Below, one piece after another: positions 17,618 through 26,098 of a DNA stretch of 64,000 nt. The stretch comes from DATFFO01 sp963772815. GTDB taxonomy: Bacteria; Actinomycetota; Acidimicrobiia; Spongiisociales; ZC4RG35. The translations under genes were made by a program, and so were the position numbers. The notes under the pieces are model-generated. The model saw nothing but the letters and a program-made list of their open reading frames with translations, searched no databases and was not told the origin of the DNA. The stretch covers positions 310,001 through 374,000 of the forward strand of contig CAVYYV010000003.1 in NCBI GenBank assembly GCA_963772815.1. Direction: 5' to 3'. The first letter of the stretch is position 1; each line of letters starts with the position of its first letter.

Positions 17618-18537
17618 CCCGGCCGACCGAGAGCGAAGAGGACGAAGAGGTGGACAGCGTCACCGATCTCGCCCATGCTGGGCCAGACTTCTCCGCCCGC
17701 CGGCGAGTTGTGCAACGCGCCAGAGAAACCGACGTTGAACCCATGACGAGCAGTGGAACGGCAGCCGAACCGGTCTATGCGATCGACAAGTTCTCGCTGT
17801 GGTACGGCGAATTTCGGGCGTTGCGGAGGGTCTCGCTCGACGTGCTGCCCAATCAGATCACTGCCCTCATCGGACCGTCCGGATGTGGAAAGTCCACGAT
17901 GCTTCGCAGCCTGAACCGGATGAACGACAGCATCCCCGGTGTCTCGGTGGCGGGAACCATCGTGTTCGAGGGCCGGAACCTGTACGAAGAGGACGTCGAC
18001 CCCGTCGAAATCCGCCGCAAGATCGGGATGGTCTTCCAGCGCCCCAATCCGTTCCCTGTCAGCATCTACGACAACGTAGCCTATGGGCCTCGTATCTACG
18101 GCACGAGGAATCCCGATGACATCGTCGAGGAGTCTCTGCGCAAGGCCGCCCTCTGGGAAGAGGTGAGCAACAAGCTGGACCAGTCGGCCCTGGCTCTGTC
18201 CGGTGGCCAGCAGCAGCGCCTGTGCATTGCCCGCGCCATAGCCGTCCAGCCCGATGTGGTGCTGATGGACGAGCCGTGTTCGGCCCTCGATCCCGTTGCC
18301 ACCCTTCGGATCGAAGAGCTGATGCTCCAGCTCAAGAGTGACTACACGATCGTCATCGTCACTCACAATATGCAGCAGGCGGCCCGGGTCTCCGACCGGA
18401 CTGCATTCTTCACGGTGGACGTGCGTGAAGATGGCCAACGCACCGGGGTCCTGGTCGAATACGACGACACCAACACCCTGTTCACCAACCCTTCCGATCA
18501 GCGCACCGAGGGCTACATCACAGGCCGCTTCGGCTGA
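17614..18537 (+). CDS. pstB: Phosphate ABC transporter ATP-binding protein, second copy with N-terminal extension
   Basis: This 307-residue PstB paralogue has all ATPase motifs intact: GPSGCGKSTMLR, FQRPNPFPVSIYDNVAYGPR, LSGGQQQRLCIARAIA, VVLMDEPCSALDP and VTHNMQQAARVSD. About 50 residues of acidic/basic extension precede the conserved start near YAIDKFSLWYGE, where an internal ATG (residue 44) offers an alternative start. It overlaps pstB1 by 4 nt. The canonical sequence (SIYDNVAYGPR) makes this the more typical PstB of the two. Confidence 0.92.
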   Translation: MTRPTESEEDEEVDSVTDLAHAGPDFSARRRVVQRARETDVEPMTSSGTAAEPVYAIDKFSLWYGEFRALRRVSLDVLPNQITALIGPSGCGKSTMLRSLNRMNDSIPGVSVAGTIVFEGRNLYEEDVDPVEIRRKIGMVFQRPNPFPVSIYDNVAYGPRIYGTRNPDDIVEESLRKAALWEEVSNKLDQSALALSGGQQQRLCIARAIAVQPDVVLMDEPCSALDPVATLRIEELMLQLKSDYTIVIVTHNMQQAARVSDRTAFFTVDVREDGQRTGVLVEYDDTNTLFTNPSDQRTEGYITGRFG

Positions 18538-18549
18538 TCGGCGCACCGC

Positions 18550-19017
18550 TCAGGAGGCGGTGGCTCGCAGCATCCAGGCGGTCTTCTCGTGGACCTCGAT
18601 TCGCTGGGTGGCCAGGTCGGCAGTCGCCACATCGTCCGCCGCTTCCGCTGTGTTCACCAGCTCCCGGGCGGTGCGAATCACGGCCTCGTGTCCGTCGACA
18701 AGACGCCGCACCATCTCGAGAGCTTCGGGCGTGCCCTCGTCCTCGGCTATCGATGTGAGCCTGCTCATCTCGGCGTAACTGCCCGGGGCCGGATAGTCGA
18801 GGGCCCGGATCCTTTCCGCTATCTGATCCACCGCGTCCCGAAGCTCCAGGTACTCCTCTTCGAACATCAGATGCAGGTTGCGGAACATGGGGCCGGTGAC
18901 GTTCCAGTGGTAGCCGTGCGTCTTCAGGTACAGGGTGTAGGTATCCGCCAGCAGCCGCGAGAGCTTCTCGGCTATCTCCTTGCGCGCACTGTCCGCGATT
19001 CCGGTGTTGATCTCCAT
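18550..19017 (-). CDS. dps: Dps family ferritin-like DNA-protection protein
   Basis: The 155-residue four-helix protein has the Dps dinuclear-site motif LKTHGYHWNVTGPMFRNLHL (His-His) and EEEYLELRDAVDQIAERI (acidic ligands), followed by an HEKTAWMLRA C-terminus. Dps dodecamers oxidise Fe2+ with H2O2 and can coat DNA. It is convergent with pstB2, with 12 bp between stops. The basic N-terminal tail used by some Dps for DNA binding is short here. Confidence 0.9.
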   Translation of the reverse strand: MEINTGIADSARKEIAEKLSRLLADTYTLYLKTHGYHWNVTGPMFRNLHLMFEEEYLELRDAVDQIAERIRALDYPAPGSYAEMSRLTSIAEDEGTPEALEMVRRLVDGHEAVIRTARELVNTAEAADDVATADLATQRIEVHEKTAWMLRATAS

Positions 19018-19074
19018 GGTTGGTTCTCCTTTGTTTGGTCGGGAGCGATCGTTCTGTACTCGTTGGGGTCCTTG

Positions 19075-19596
19075 TCACCCCAGATAGGCTGGCTTCGCCA
19101 CCATCCGGCCGCCGTGGCGTTGCAGGATCTCCTTGACGGTGTCGGGATGACCATGCTGATCCACGACCACCATCACCTCTCCCGCCTGGAGAGGGGTCCG
19201 CTCCCAATCGCGCTCCTCTTCCATCCGGCGCTCCTCGGCCTTCACCCCCAGAGAAGCGCCCCAGAACCCGCCAGCCAGCGCACCCGTCATTCCTCCGGCT
19301 GCCAGGATGCCGCCGACCCCTATCGTGCCAACGCCCGGCAAGACCAGGGAGAGAACGGTCATTCCAGCGATGGCTCCGATTGGAGCCCCGATGGCGATGC
19401 CCTTTTCCAGGCCATGGGCCATCTCCTTTCCGATCTCCTCCTCGAACACGTGCTCATCGGGCTCATGAACGGCAACGCCCAGGTGTTGGTCGGCCAACCC
19501 GGACTGTCGCAGCTCCTCGACCGCTCCTTCCGCAGCGTCGAGATCCACGAAGATCGCACCCAGCTGAGGCTTGTGAATTCCTGCGTCTGAGGTCAT
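19075..19596 (-). CDS. General-stress/DUF1269-like protein with a glycine-rich hydrophobic core
   Basis: The protein has about 173 residues. The N-terminus (GAIFVDLDAAEGAVEELRQSG) and C-terminus (VMVVVDQHGHPDTVKEILQ RHGG) form a ferredoxin-like pair of strands and helices. They flank a Gly/Ala-rich hydrophobic hairpin (residues 70-125) that may insert in a membrane. This layout is typical of YflT/GSP17M-like stress proteins. The start at 19596 has GGAGGT 10 nt upstream. It sits next to dps, also stress-related. Confidence 0.6.
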   Translation of the reverse strand: MTSDAGIHKPQLGAIFVDLDAAEGAVEELRQSGLADQHLGVAVHEPDEHVFEEEIGKEMAHGLEKGIAIGAPIGAIAGMTVLSLVLPGVGTIGVGGILAAGGMTGALAGGFWGASLGVKAEERRMEEERDWERTPLQAGEVMVVVDQHGHPDTVKEILQRHGGRMVAKPAYLG

Positions 19597-19636
19597 GTCC
19601 GGTTCCACCTCCTATTCCCAATCACCCCACGCCCGC

Positions 19637-19894
19637 TCAGGTGCCCAGACGGTGGTGCAGGTCGATCGACATCCACGCCGTTGGAGCCAGAATGGCGGCC
19701 AACTGAGCAACACTCAGACCATCGACCCTGCCGCGGGTCTCGTCACTGGCGATATGTGCGCAGTCCCCCACTTTGGATGTCAGCTCACACACGGTGATGT
19801 GACTGCGTGCGGCCTGGTACACCATTTCCCGGAGCGTGTCCGGATCGAGAGTTCTCAGGGACTCTTCGATCTCGTGAAGAGTGGTGACTTCCAT
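19637..19894 (-). CDS. Small helical protein, unknown function
   Basis: This 85-residue protein starts MEVTTLHEIEESLRTLDPDT and is mostly helical, with two cysteines (CELTSKVGDC) spaced eight apart. It is on the same strand as the stress protein and dps and may be co-transcribed with them. No family is recognised. Confidence 0.5.
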   Translation of the reverse strand: MEVTTLHEIEESLRTLDPDTLREMVYQAARSHITVCELTSKVGDCAHIASDETRGRVDGLSVAQLAAILAPTAWMSIDLHHRLGT

Positions 19895-20089
19895 GCCTGC
19901 CTCTGTGGGTCGCTGTGACCAGCTTCGATGATCAACCCTGTGCCGCGCCAGGGTCTTCCGCCCCTACTGGTCGGTTGCTCGATTGACGACGTGCCGCCAG
20001 TCGAGGCATCCGACTCCCGTCACTTGGGGACTTTGGCCCTACCAGCCGCCGATTCATCGTCTGTAGCTTCGGCCGAAAGGAGGTGAAAC

Positions 20090-20284
20090 ATGGGTTGTTG
20101 CTGGCATGGATATCACGGTCCCTGGTGTGGAGGCCCGCCCTGGTGGTATCAGCAGACCCCGGTGGCTCCACCAATGAGCAGAGGGCGTTGTGGTCGGGAA
20201 AACCTCGAGGAGTACCTGGATTACCTCGAAGATGAGTTGAAGCGGGTCCGGGAGGAACTGGAGGCCACCAGGGACCCCCGATAG
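20090..20284 (+). CDS. Small Cys/Trp-rich N-terminus plus coiled-coil protein ahead of the N-ATPase operon
   Basis: The protein has 64 residues. The first half is MGCCWHGYHGPWCGGPPWWY, rich in Cys, Trp, Gly and Pro. The second half, ENLEEYLDYLEDELKRVREE, is a charged amphipathic helix that could form a coiled coil. The AAAGGAGGTGA in front of the ATG is an almost perfect anti-16S match, so high expression is likely. It ends only 5 bp before the atpD start. It resembles small metal-associated DUF5320-like proteins, but no function is established. Confidence 0.65.
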   Translation: MGCCWHGYHGPWCGGPPWWYQQTPVAPPMSRGRCGRENLEEYLDYLEDELKRVREELEATRDPR

Positions 20285-20289
20285 CTCCT

Positions 20290-21678
20290 ATGCCCTCCGC
20301 AACCCAGGGAACGGTGATCACGGTCAGGGGAAGCGTCATCGACGTGTCGTTCCCCCGGCTGCCGGCGGTCCGCTCCATGGTGAACATCGGAGATGTCGTC
20401 GCCGAAGTATCGGCCCACATCGACCCCGGAACCGTCCGTTGCCTGGCCATGACTCCCACCCAGGGTTTGGCCCGGGGCGATGCCGCCACCACCGCGCACG
20501 AACCTATCGAGGTCCCGGTGGGAGATGCCCTGCTGGGGAGGGCAATCGACGTGTTCGGCCATCCAATAGACGACCGGGGCGAGATCGACACGGATGAGAA
20601 GCGGCCGATCTACCAACCGGCGGTCCCACTGCAACGCCGTTCAACCCGGTCGGAGGTGTTCGAAACGGGAATCAAGGCGATCGATATCCTCACCCCGCTC
20701 GAGCGAGGCGACAAGGCCGGTCTGTTCGGTGGAGCAGGAGTCGGAAAGACGGTCCTCATCATGGAGATGATCCACAACATGGTCGGACGCCATGAAGGCG
20801 TCAGCCTGTTTTGTGGGATCGGGGAGCGCAGTAGAGAAGCGGAGGAGCTGCATCGGGAACTGAGCGAAACAGGGGTTCTGGGGGAAACGGTCCTCGTCTT
20901 CGCGCAGATGAAAGAGCAACCCGGCGCCCGCCTCAGGGTGGGCCACGCCGCTCTGACCATTGCCGAGCACTTTCGAGACCAGCGCCGCCAGGATGTGCTC
21001 CTGCTCATCGACAACATCTTCCGCTTCGTCCAGGCCGGTTCGGAAGTCTCGGGGCTGATGGGGAGGATTCCATCACAAATGGGGTATCAGCCGACCCTGG
21101 CGACCGAGCTGTCGGAGCTGGAAGAGCGGATCTGCAGCACCCGCGACGGTGCCATCAGCTCGATCCAGGCTGTCTACGTACCCGCCGACGATTTCACTGA
21201 TCCCGCCGCCGTGCACATCTTCGGCCATCTGTCCGCTTCAGTCGTGCTGTCCCGGGACAGAGCCAGCGAGGGGCTGTATCCAGCCGTGGATCCACTGAGA
21301 TCGGACTCGAAGATGCTGGTCCCCCAGATCGTTGGCGACCGTCATTACAACGTAGCCCGGGAAATGCGGCGGACACTGGCGTCCTATGAAGACCTGAAGG
21401 ACGTGATCGCCATGCTCGGCATGGAGGAGCTGTCCGAGGAGGATCAGCGAACCGTGGGGCGGGCCCGGCGACTGGAAAGGTTCCTGACGCAACCCTTCTT
21501 CGTAACCGAGCGTTTCACGGGACTGGAGGGGCGTCAGGTCAGCCTGGAGGATTCTCTGGAGGGGTGCGAGCGCATCCTCGCCGACGAGTTCGCCCAGATC
21601 GACGAGAACGACCTGTTCATGCTCGGCTCGATCGACGAACTGGAAGAAGGAACCCGGCAACGCAAGGAACGCACATGA
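20290..21678 (+). CDS. atpD: N-type ATPase beta (catalytic) subunit
   Basis: The 462-residue catalytic subunit has a P-loop in FGGAGVGKTVLIMEMIHN, GERSREAEELHRE (catalytic Glu region), LLLIDNIFRFVQAGSEVSGLMGR (Walker B) and the AVYVPADDFTDPA beta-specific segment. It hydrolyses or synthesises ATP in the F1 head. It opens an operon in the order D-C-Q-R-B-E-F-A-G, which is diagnostic of N-ATPases rather than of the housekeeping F-ATPase order. No clear Shine-Dalgarno precedes it, so coupling to the upstream small ORF is likely. Confidence 0.95.
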   Translation: MPSATQGTVITVRGSVIDVSFPRLPAVRSMVNIGDVVAEVSAHIDPGTVRCLAMTPTQGLARGDAATTAHEPIEVPVGDALLGRAIDVFGHPIDDRGEIDTDEKRPIYQPAVPLQRRSTRSEVFETGIKAIDILTPLERGDKAGLFGGAGVGKTVLIMEMIHNMVGRHEGVSLFCGIGERSREAEELHRELSETGVLGETVLVFAQMKEQPGARLRVGHAALTIAEHFRDQRRQDVLLLIDNIFRFVQAGSEVSGLMGRIPSQMGYQPTLATELSELEERICSTRDGAISSIQAVYVPADDFTDPAAVHIFGHLSASVVLSRDRASEGLYPAVDPLRSDSKMLVPQIVGDRHYNVAREMRRTLASYEDLKDVIAMLGMEELSEEDQRTVGRARRLERFLTQPFFVTERFTGLEGRQVSLEDSLEGCERILADEFAQIDENDLFMLGSIDELEEGTRQRKERT

Positions 21679-22064
21679 GGCTGGTCATCGCTTTGCCCCA
21701 TCTGATTCATCTCGATCTCGAGGTGGAGAAGGTGAGCGCCGAGGGAATCCACGGCGCGTTCACCATGCTTCCCCACCACCTCGACTATGTGGTGCTCCTT
21801 CAGTCCGGGATCCTGTCCTATGGCCTCTCCGACGGAGCCGAGCAGTACATCGCGGTAGACGGTGGCGTCCTGGCCAAGATCGGAGACGAGGTGCGAGTCT
21901 CCACTCTCGCCGCCGTCAGCGGCGACCGATTGGACGAGCTCGAGCGCACCGTTTCCGAATCCTTCAGGGAGTTGGGTGAGAGGGAACGCAGCAGTCGGGC
22001 AGCGCTGACCCGGATCGAGAGCCACCTGCTTCAGCAATTCTTCGAGTTCGAGGAACCACCGTGA
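21675..22064 (+). CDS. atpC: N-type ATPase epsilon subunit
   Basis: This 129-residue protein has the N-terminal beta-sandwich of epsilon (VSAEGIHGAFTMLPHHLDYV) and a helical tail. It couples and regulates rotation by contacting gamma and the c-ring. It overlaps atpD by 4 nt. Position directly after beta is shared by F- and N-type operons, but the following Q and R genes define the N-type. Confidence 0.9.
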   Translation: MRLVIALPHLIHLDLEVEKVSAEGIHGAFTMLPHHLDYVVLLQSGILSYGLSDGAEQYIAVDGGVLAKIGDEVRVSTLAAVSGDRLDELERTVSESFRELGERERSSRAALTRIESHLLQQFFEFEEPP

Positions 22065-22423
22065 CAGCCAAACCGCCCGAGGATCGCCAGCGGCAGTTCC
22101 GGAACACGATTGGAAGAAAGGCGGCCCGCCGAATTCGGGCTCGTCGAGAGACCGACAGTGTTTGGTTCTGGTTGGGGATGCTGGGGATGCTCGGGTGGTC
22201 GGTGGCCATCCCCACCCTGCTCGGCGTGCTGGTGGGCCTGTGGTTGGATCGTGTTGCCCCGGCTCCGTTCTCTTGGGTACTCAGCTTGATCGTTGTGGGG
22301 TTGGTACTGGGTCTCGCCAACGGCTGGCTCTGGGTTCGACGGGAGACATCGGGCGAAGAGGCGACCCGGGGTGATGAGACGGACCTGCACCCCGATCCGA
22401 ACCGGAAGGAGAACGACCCCTGA
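22061..22423 (+). CDS. atpQ: N-ATPase accessory membrane subunit AtpQ (AtpI/Z-like)
   Basis: This 120-residue protein has a very basic N-terminus (RNTIGRKAARRIRARRE) and two membrane helices (residues 36-60 and 68-92), with WSVAIPTLLGVLVGLWLDR in between, as in AtpI/AtpZ-type proteins. In N-ATPases this position is AtpQ. It starts with the GTG in the atpC stop and ends in TGATG with atpR. Confidence 0.8.
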   Translation: MTAKPPEDRQRQFRNTIGRKAARRIRARRETDSVWFWLGMLGMLGWSVAIPTLLGVLVGLWLDRVAPAPFSWVLSLIVVGLVLGLANGWLWVRRETSGEEATRGDETDLHPDPNRKENDP

Positions 22424-22713
22424 TGCTCGACGTTCTGATCGGACTGATCCTCGGAGCCGTAGCCGGAGCGGTTTTCTTCGGCGGTCTCCGCTGGACGGTA
22501 TCTCGACTGCCCACCGCCGGCCGGCCGCTCCTTTTGACCTCGGCCAGCTTCCTGGTGAGGACCGCAGTGGTGGTGGCCCTGCTCGTCACCGTGGGAGATG
22601 GCCGCTTGCTCCGTCTCCTGGGAGGACTAGGCGGAATTCTGGCTGCGCGCACTGTCATGGTGGCAGTGGTCCGCCGCCGCCTCGCCGAAGTGGAGGAATC
22701 GTCGTGGACCTGA
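22423..22713 (+). CDS. atpR: N-ATPase small membrane subunit AtpR
   Basis: This 96-residue protein has three hydrophobic helices, starting MLDVLIGLILGAVAGAVFFG. AtpR occurs only in N-ATPase operons and is thought to help assemble or stabilise the a/c interface. The start is within the atpQ stop (TGATG) and its end overlaps the atpB start by 10 nt. Confidence 0.8.
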   Translation: MLDVLIGLILGAVAGAVFFGGLRWTVSRLPTAGRPLLLTSASFLVRTAVVVALLVTVGDGRLLRLLGGLGGILAARTVMVAVVRRRLAEVEESSWT

Positions 22714-23447
22714 CCCAGCTCAGCCCCGACCAGGTCGTCTACTGGGAGTGGGGCTTCGTCAAGTTGAACGCCACCGTCGTCTTCTCCTGGTGCGTGATGG
22801 CGCTGATGATCATCGGAGCATGGCTCCTCTCGCGTCGGTTCACCGCTTCGACTGAGGTCCCCCGGGGTCAGAATGCCCTGGAGGTCGTTGTCGAGTACAT
22901 GCGGGATCAGATCCGGGAGATCCTGAGCAGCGACCGGCCCGATCCATACCTCCCGTTCGCCGGCACTCTCTTCCTGTTCATCGCCATCGCCAACCTGCTC
23001 ACCATCGTGCCCGGATACGTCCCCCCGACCGCCTCTCTCTCCACCACCGCGGCCCTCGCCGCTGCCGTCTTCCTGGCGGTACCCGCCTTCGGCATCGCCC
23101 GTCGAGGCCCGAAGGCGTACCTGAGACATTACGTCGAGCCCAGCCCGATCATGCTTCCCTTCAACCTGATCGGCGATTTGTCCCGCACCCTGGCTCTGGC
23201 AGTGCGTCTGTTCGGCAACGTGATGAGCGGAGCCAAGATCGTGGCCGTCCTCGTTGCCGTCATCCCCTTCTTCTTCCCGATCGTGTTCCGCGCCCTGGGC
23301 GTGTTCACGGGCCTGATACAGGCCTACATCTTCGCCGTCCTGGCCATGGTGTACATAGCCTCCGGCATGTCCGCCTCTGATGAGCCGGCCGACGAGGGGA
23401 AGCGGCGAGAGGACGAAGTCGATTCGCTCGAGAGGAGTGACAACTAA
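22704..23447 (+). CDS. atpB: N-ATPase subunit a
   Basis: The 247-residue membrane subunit has the half-channel helix RTLALAVRLFGNVMSGAKIV, including the essential arginine, and the LIQAYIFAVLAMVYIASGM helix. It carries ions to and from the c-ring. The GTG at 22704 has GGAGGA 6-7 nt upstream. It is shorter at the N-terminus than housekeeping subunit a, as is usual in N-ATPases. Confidence 0.92.
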   Translation: MDLTQLSPDQVVYWEWGFVKLNATVVFSWCVMALMIIGAWLLSRRFTASTEVPRGQNALEVVVEYMRDQIREILSSDRPDPYLPFAGTLFLFIAIANLLTIVPGYVPPTASLSTTAALAAAVFLAVPAFGIARRGPKAYLRHYVEPSPIMLPFNLIGDLSRTLALAVRLFGNVMSGAKIVAVLVAVIPFFFPIVFRALGVFTGLIQAYIFAVLAMVYIASGMSASDEPADEGKRREDEVDSLERSDN

Positions 23448-23716
23448 TGGAATCCCAGACCATCATCGGGCTCGCATCCATCATCACGGCAGGGCTGACC
23501 ATCGCCATCGGGTCGATAGGGCCCGCCCTCGGAGAGGCGCGCGCCCTGGACCGGGCACTGGCCTCGATGGCTCAACAACCCGATGAGGCAGCTCGCATCA
23601 CCAGGACCGTCTTCGTGGGTCTGGCCTTCGTCGAGTCCACGGCCATCTACTGCTTCGTGATCTCGATCATCCTGATCTTCGCCAACCCCTTCTGGAACCA
23701 GGTAACGGGAGGCTGA
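23447..23716 (+). CDS. atpE: N-ATPase rotor subunit c with two-carboxylate ion site
   Basis: This 89-residue hairpin has helix 1 GSIGPALGEARALDRALAS, loop AQQPDE and helix 2 GLAFVESTAIYCFV. Glu63-Ser64-Thr65 and Tyr68 match the Na+-binding set of Na+-driven c-rings, but the glutamine of helix 1 is replaced by Glu30. N-ATPase c-subunits often have this second carboxylate. The ion used (Na+ or H+) cannot be settled from sequence alone. Confidence 0.93.
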   Translation: MESQTIIGLASIITAGLTIAIGSIGPALGEARALDRALASMAQQPDEAARITRTVFVGLAFVESTAIYCFVISIILIFANPFWNQVTGG

Positions 23717-23753
23717 TCTTGGCCGACGTCTCCACCGACCTGAAGGGCACGTC

Positions 23754-24566
23754 ATGCTGATCGATTGGTTCACGATCGTTGCCCAGCTGATCAACTTCGC
23801 CATCCTGGTGGTGGCTCTCAAGTATCTGCTCTACGACAGGATCGTCGAGAAGATGGAAGAACGGCGGAGCGCCATAGCCGGGAGGGAAGAGCGGGCCAGA
23901 TCATTGACCGAGGAGGCCACCGAAGAAACCCAACGACTGGAAGAGCAGCGTCGCGAGTTGGACAGGAGTCGGGACGACATCCTCGACGAGGCCCGTCGGG
24001 AAGCAGACGAGCTTCATCGTCAGCTTCTGGCCGAAGCGCGCCAGGACGTGGAGGGCCAGGAGCTCGAGTGGCGGCAGTCGGTCCGCTCCCGGAGGGAACG
24101 GCTCCTGGCAGAGCTGCAGAGAATCACCGGGGAGAAGGCGATCGCCATCAGCCGCCGCGTCCTGCGCGACCTGGCCGACGCCGGGATGGAACAAGAGGTG
24201 GTCCGACGATTCCTGGACCGGGTGAGCGACGTGCCCGATGGCGAGCGCAAGGAGATGGTCGAGGCGCTGCGGGCCGACGGGTCTCCCCTGCTGGTCCGAA
24301 CGGCCTTCGAAATCTCTGACGAAGGTTGGGAGCCAATACGCAAAGGGCTTCGGGAGCTCATCGGTGATCCCGACCGGGAGATCGAGTGGGAACAAGATCC
24401 AGAATTGATCGGCGGCATAGTCATCGCCGCCGGCGCCCGAACGGTGGGGTGGACCATGGATACCTATTTGGACGGCCTGGAGCGAGCGTTCGACGAGTTG
24501 ATCCATGAACATGTGGGCGCCGACGCGGAGCACGCGCCGCCCGTTGACGAAGCGGGGAACGTGTGA
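23754..24566 (+). CDS. atpF: N-ATPase long b subunit (b with delta-like tail)
   Basis: This 270-residue protein has one N-terminal membrane helix (WFTIVAQLINFAILVVALKYLLY), a long charged coiled coil (residues 30-140) and a C-terminal domain ending GGIVIAAGARTVGWTMDTYL, which resembles the delta subunit C-terminus. No separate delta gene exists in the operon, so this fused or long b acts as stator and delta together, as in other N-ATPases. Confidence 0.88.
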   Translation: MLIDWFTIVAQLINFAILVVALKYLLYDRIVEKMEERRSAIAGREERARSLTEEATEETQRLEEQRRELDRSRDDILDEARREADELHRQLLAEARQDVEGQELEWRQSVRSRRERLLAELQRITGEKAIAISRRVLRDLADAGMEQEVVRRFLDRVSDVPDGERKEMVEALRADGSPLLVRTAFEISDEGWEPIRKGLRELIGDPDREIEWEQDPELIGGIVIAAGARTVGWTMDTYLDGLERAFDELIHEHVGADAEHAPPVDEAGNV

Positions 24567-26089
24567 CCTCGACGATTTCGGGACAGTTCGAGAGCTGGAG
24601 CGAGGAGCTAGGGGCCAGACTCGATCTCCTCGACGAGAGGCTGGCATCGCACCGACCACGTCCGCTCATCGAGGAAATCGGGTACGTATCCCGCACGGAC
24701 GCCGGAGTGGCCGAGGTGTCGGGGCTTCCTGACGTTCGTTCAGAAGAGCTGGTGGAGTTCGAAGATGGCGACCTCGGAATGGCCTACGACCTCTCCCGGG
24801 ATCATGTGGGGGTCATTCTTCTCGACAACGTGACGGGGGTCGACGCAGGCGACCTGGTCAAGCGCACCGGAAGAGTGATGAGCACTCCGGTGGGAGACAG
24901 CATCCTGGGACGGGTCGTTGACCCCACCGGCCGGCCTCTCGACGAGAAAGGTCCGATCGCCGCTGCCGATAGATGGCCGATCGAGCGACCAGCTGCACCG
25001 ATCATGGATCGAGCTCCGGTAGATACCCCTCTGCACACTGGTATCAAGGCGATCGACGCCCTCATTCCCATCGGTCGCGGTCAGCGGGAGCTGATCCTCG
25101 GCGATCGCCAGACCGGCAAGACCGCAATCGCAGTAGACACCGTCATCAATCAACGCCAGCAGGGGGTGGTGTGCATCTACTGCGCGGTGGGCATACGTAG
25201 CTCCGCCGTGGCCAAGGTGATAGCGGACCTCCGCCAGTACCAAGCAATGGACTACACGGCCGTGGTCGTTGCCGCCGGGAACGACCCGCCGGGGAGGCAA
25301 TTCATCGCTCCCTACGCCGCTACCTCCATGGCCGAGTACTTCATGGAGCGAGGCGACGACGTCCTCGTGGTCTATGACGACCTCACCCGGCACGCCCGGG
25401 CCTATCGCGAGTTGTCGCTTCTGTTGAGGCGGCCGCCCGGTCGTGAGGCTTATCCGGGTGACATCTTCTACATACACTCCCGGCTGCTGGAACGGCCCAC
25501 TCACCTTCGAGAGGGCGGGGGAACCATCACAGCCTTGCCGATAATCGAAACCGAGGCCCAGGACATGGCCGCCTACATCCCGACCAATCTGATATCGATC
25601 ACAGACGGCCAGATCTACCTGTCTCCCAAGCTGTTCCAGCGCGGTGTGCTACCCGCTATCGACATCGGCCGATCGGTATCTCGTGTGGGCGGTCGCGCCC
25701 AACTGCCTGCCTATCGGGCGATCACCGGTGCTCTCCGGCTCTCCTACAGCCAGTTCGAGGAACTGGAACGCTTCAGTCGCTACGGAGCCCGATTGGACCG
25801 GGAGAGAGAGCATCTGCTGGAGCGGGGGCGGAGGGTTCGCGAGGTGTTGAAGCAGCCTCGATATCAGCCCCTCGACGTGGACGAACAGATGGCGATTCTC
25901 GCTGCCGTGGTGGGTGGAACACTCGATGATGTGCCCATCATCGACATCGGAAATGTGACTGGTGACCTGGCCGGGAAGTTGCGCACCCAAATGCCGGATC
26001 TGTTCCGGCGGATACGCCGGGGAGAGAGGCTGAGTCAACAGGAGCTGACCGAGCTTCAGAACACCGCCCGTCGACTTGTCCCGCGGTGA
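24563..26089 (+). CDS. atpA: N-type ATPase alpha subunit
   Basis: This 508-residue alpha subunit has the degenerate-site P-loop GDRQTGKTAIAVDTVINQ, VVVAAGNDPPGRQFIAPYA, DVLVVYDDLTRHARAYRE and the conserved PAIDIGRSVSRVGGRAQLPAYR. It starts with GTG inside the atpF stop. The alpha-type PGREAYPGDIFYIHSRLLER is intact. Confidence 0.95.
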   Translation: MTSTISGQFESWSEELGARLDLLDERLASHRPRPLIEEIGYVSRTDAGVAEVSGLPDVRSEELVEFEDGDLGMAYDLSRDHVGVILLDNVTGVDAGDLVKRTGRVMSTPVGDSILGRVVDPTGRPLDEKGPIAAADRWPIERPAAPIMDRAPVDTPLHTGIKAIDALIPIGRGQRELILGDRQTGKTAIAVDTVINQRQQGVVCIYCAVGIRSSAVAKVIADLRQYQAMDYTAVVVAAGNDPPGRQFIAPYAATSMAEYFMERGDDVLVVYDDLTRHARAYRELSLLLRRPPGREAYPGDIFYIHSRLLERPTHLREGGGTITALPIIETEAQDMAAYIPTNLISITDGQIYLSPKLFQRGVLPAIDIGRSVSRVGGRAQLPAYRAITGALRLSYSQFEELERFSRYGARLDREREHLLERGRRVREVLKQPRYQPLDVDEQMAILAAVVGGTLDDVPIIDIGNVTGDLAGKLRTQMPDLFRRIRRGERLSQQELTELQNTARRLVPR

Positions 26090-26098
26090 GGTGAGAAA

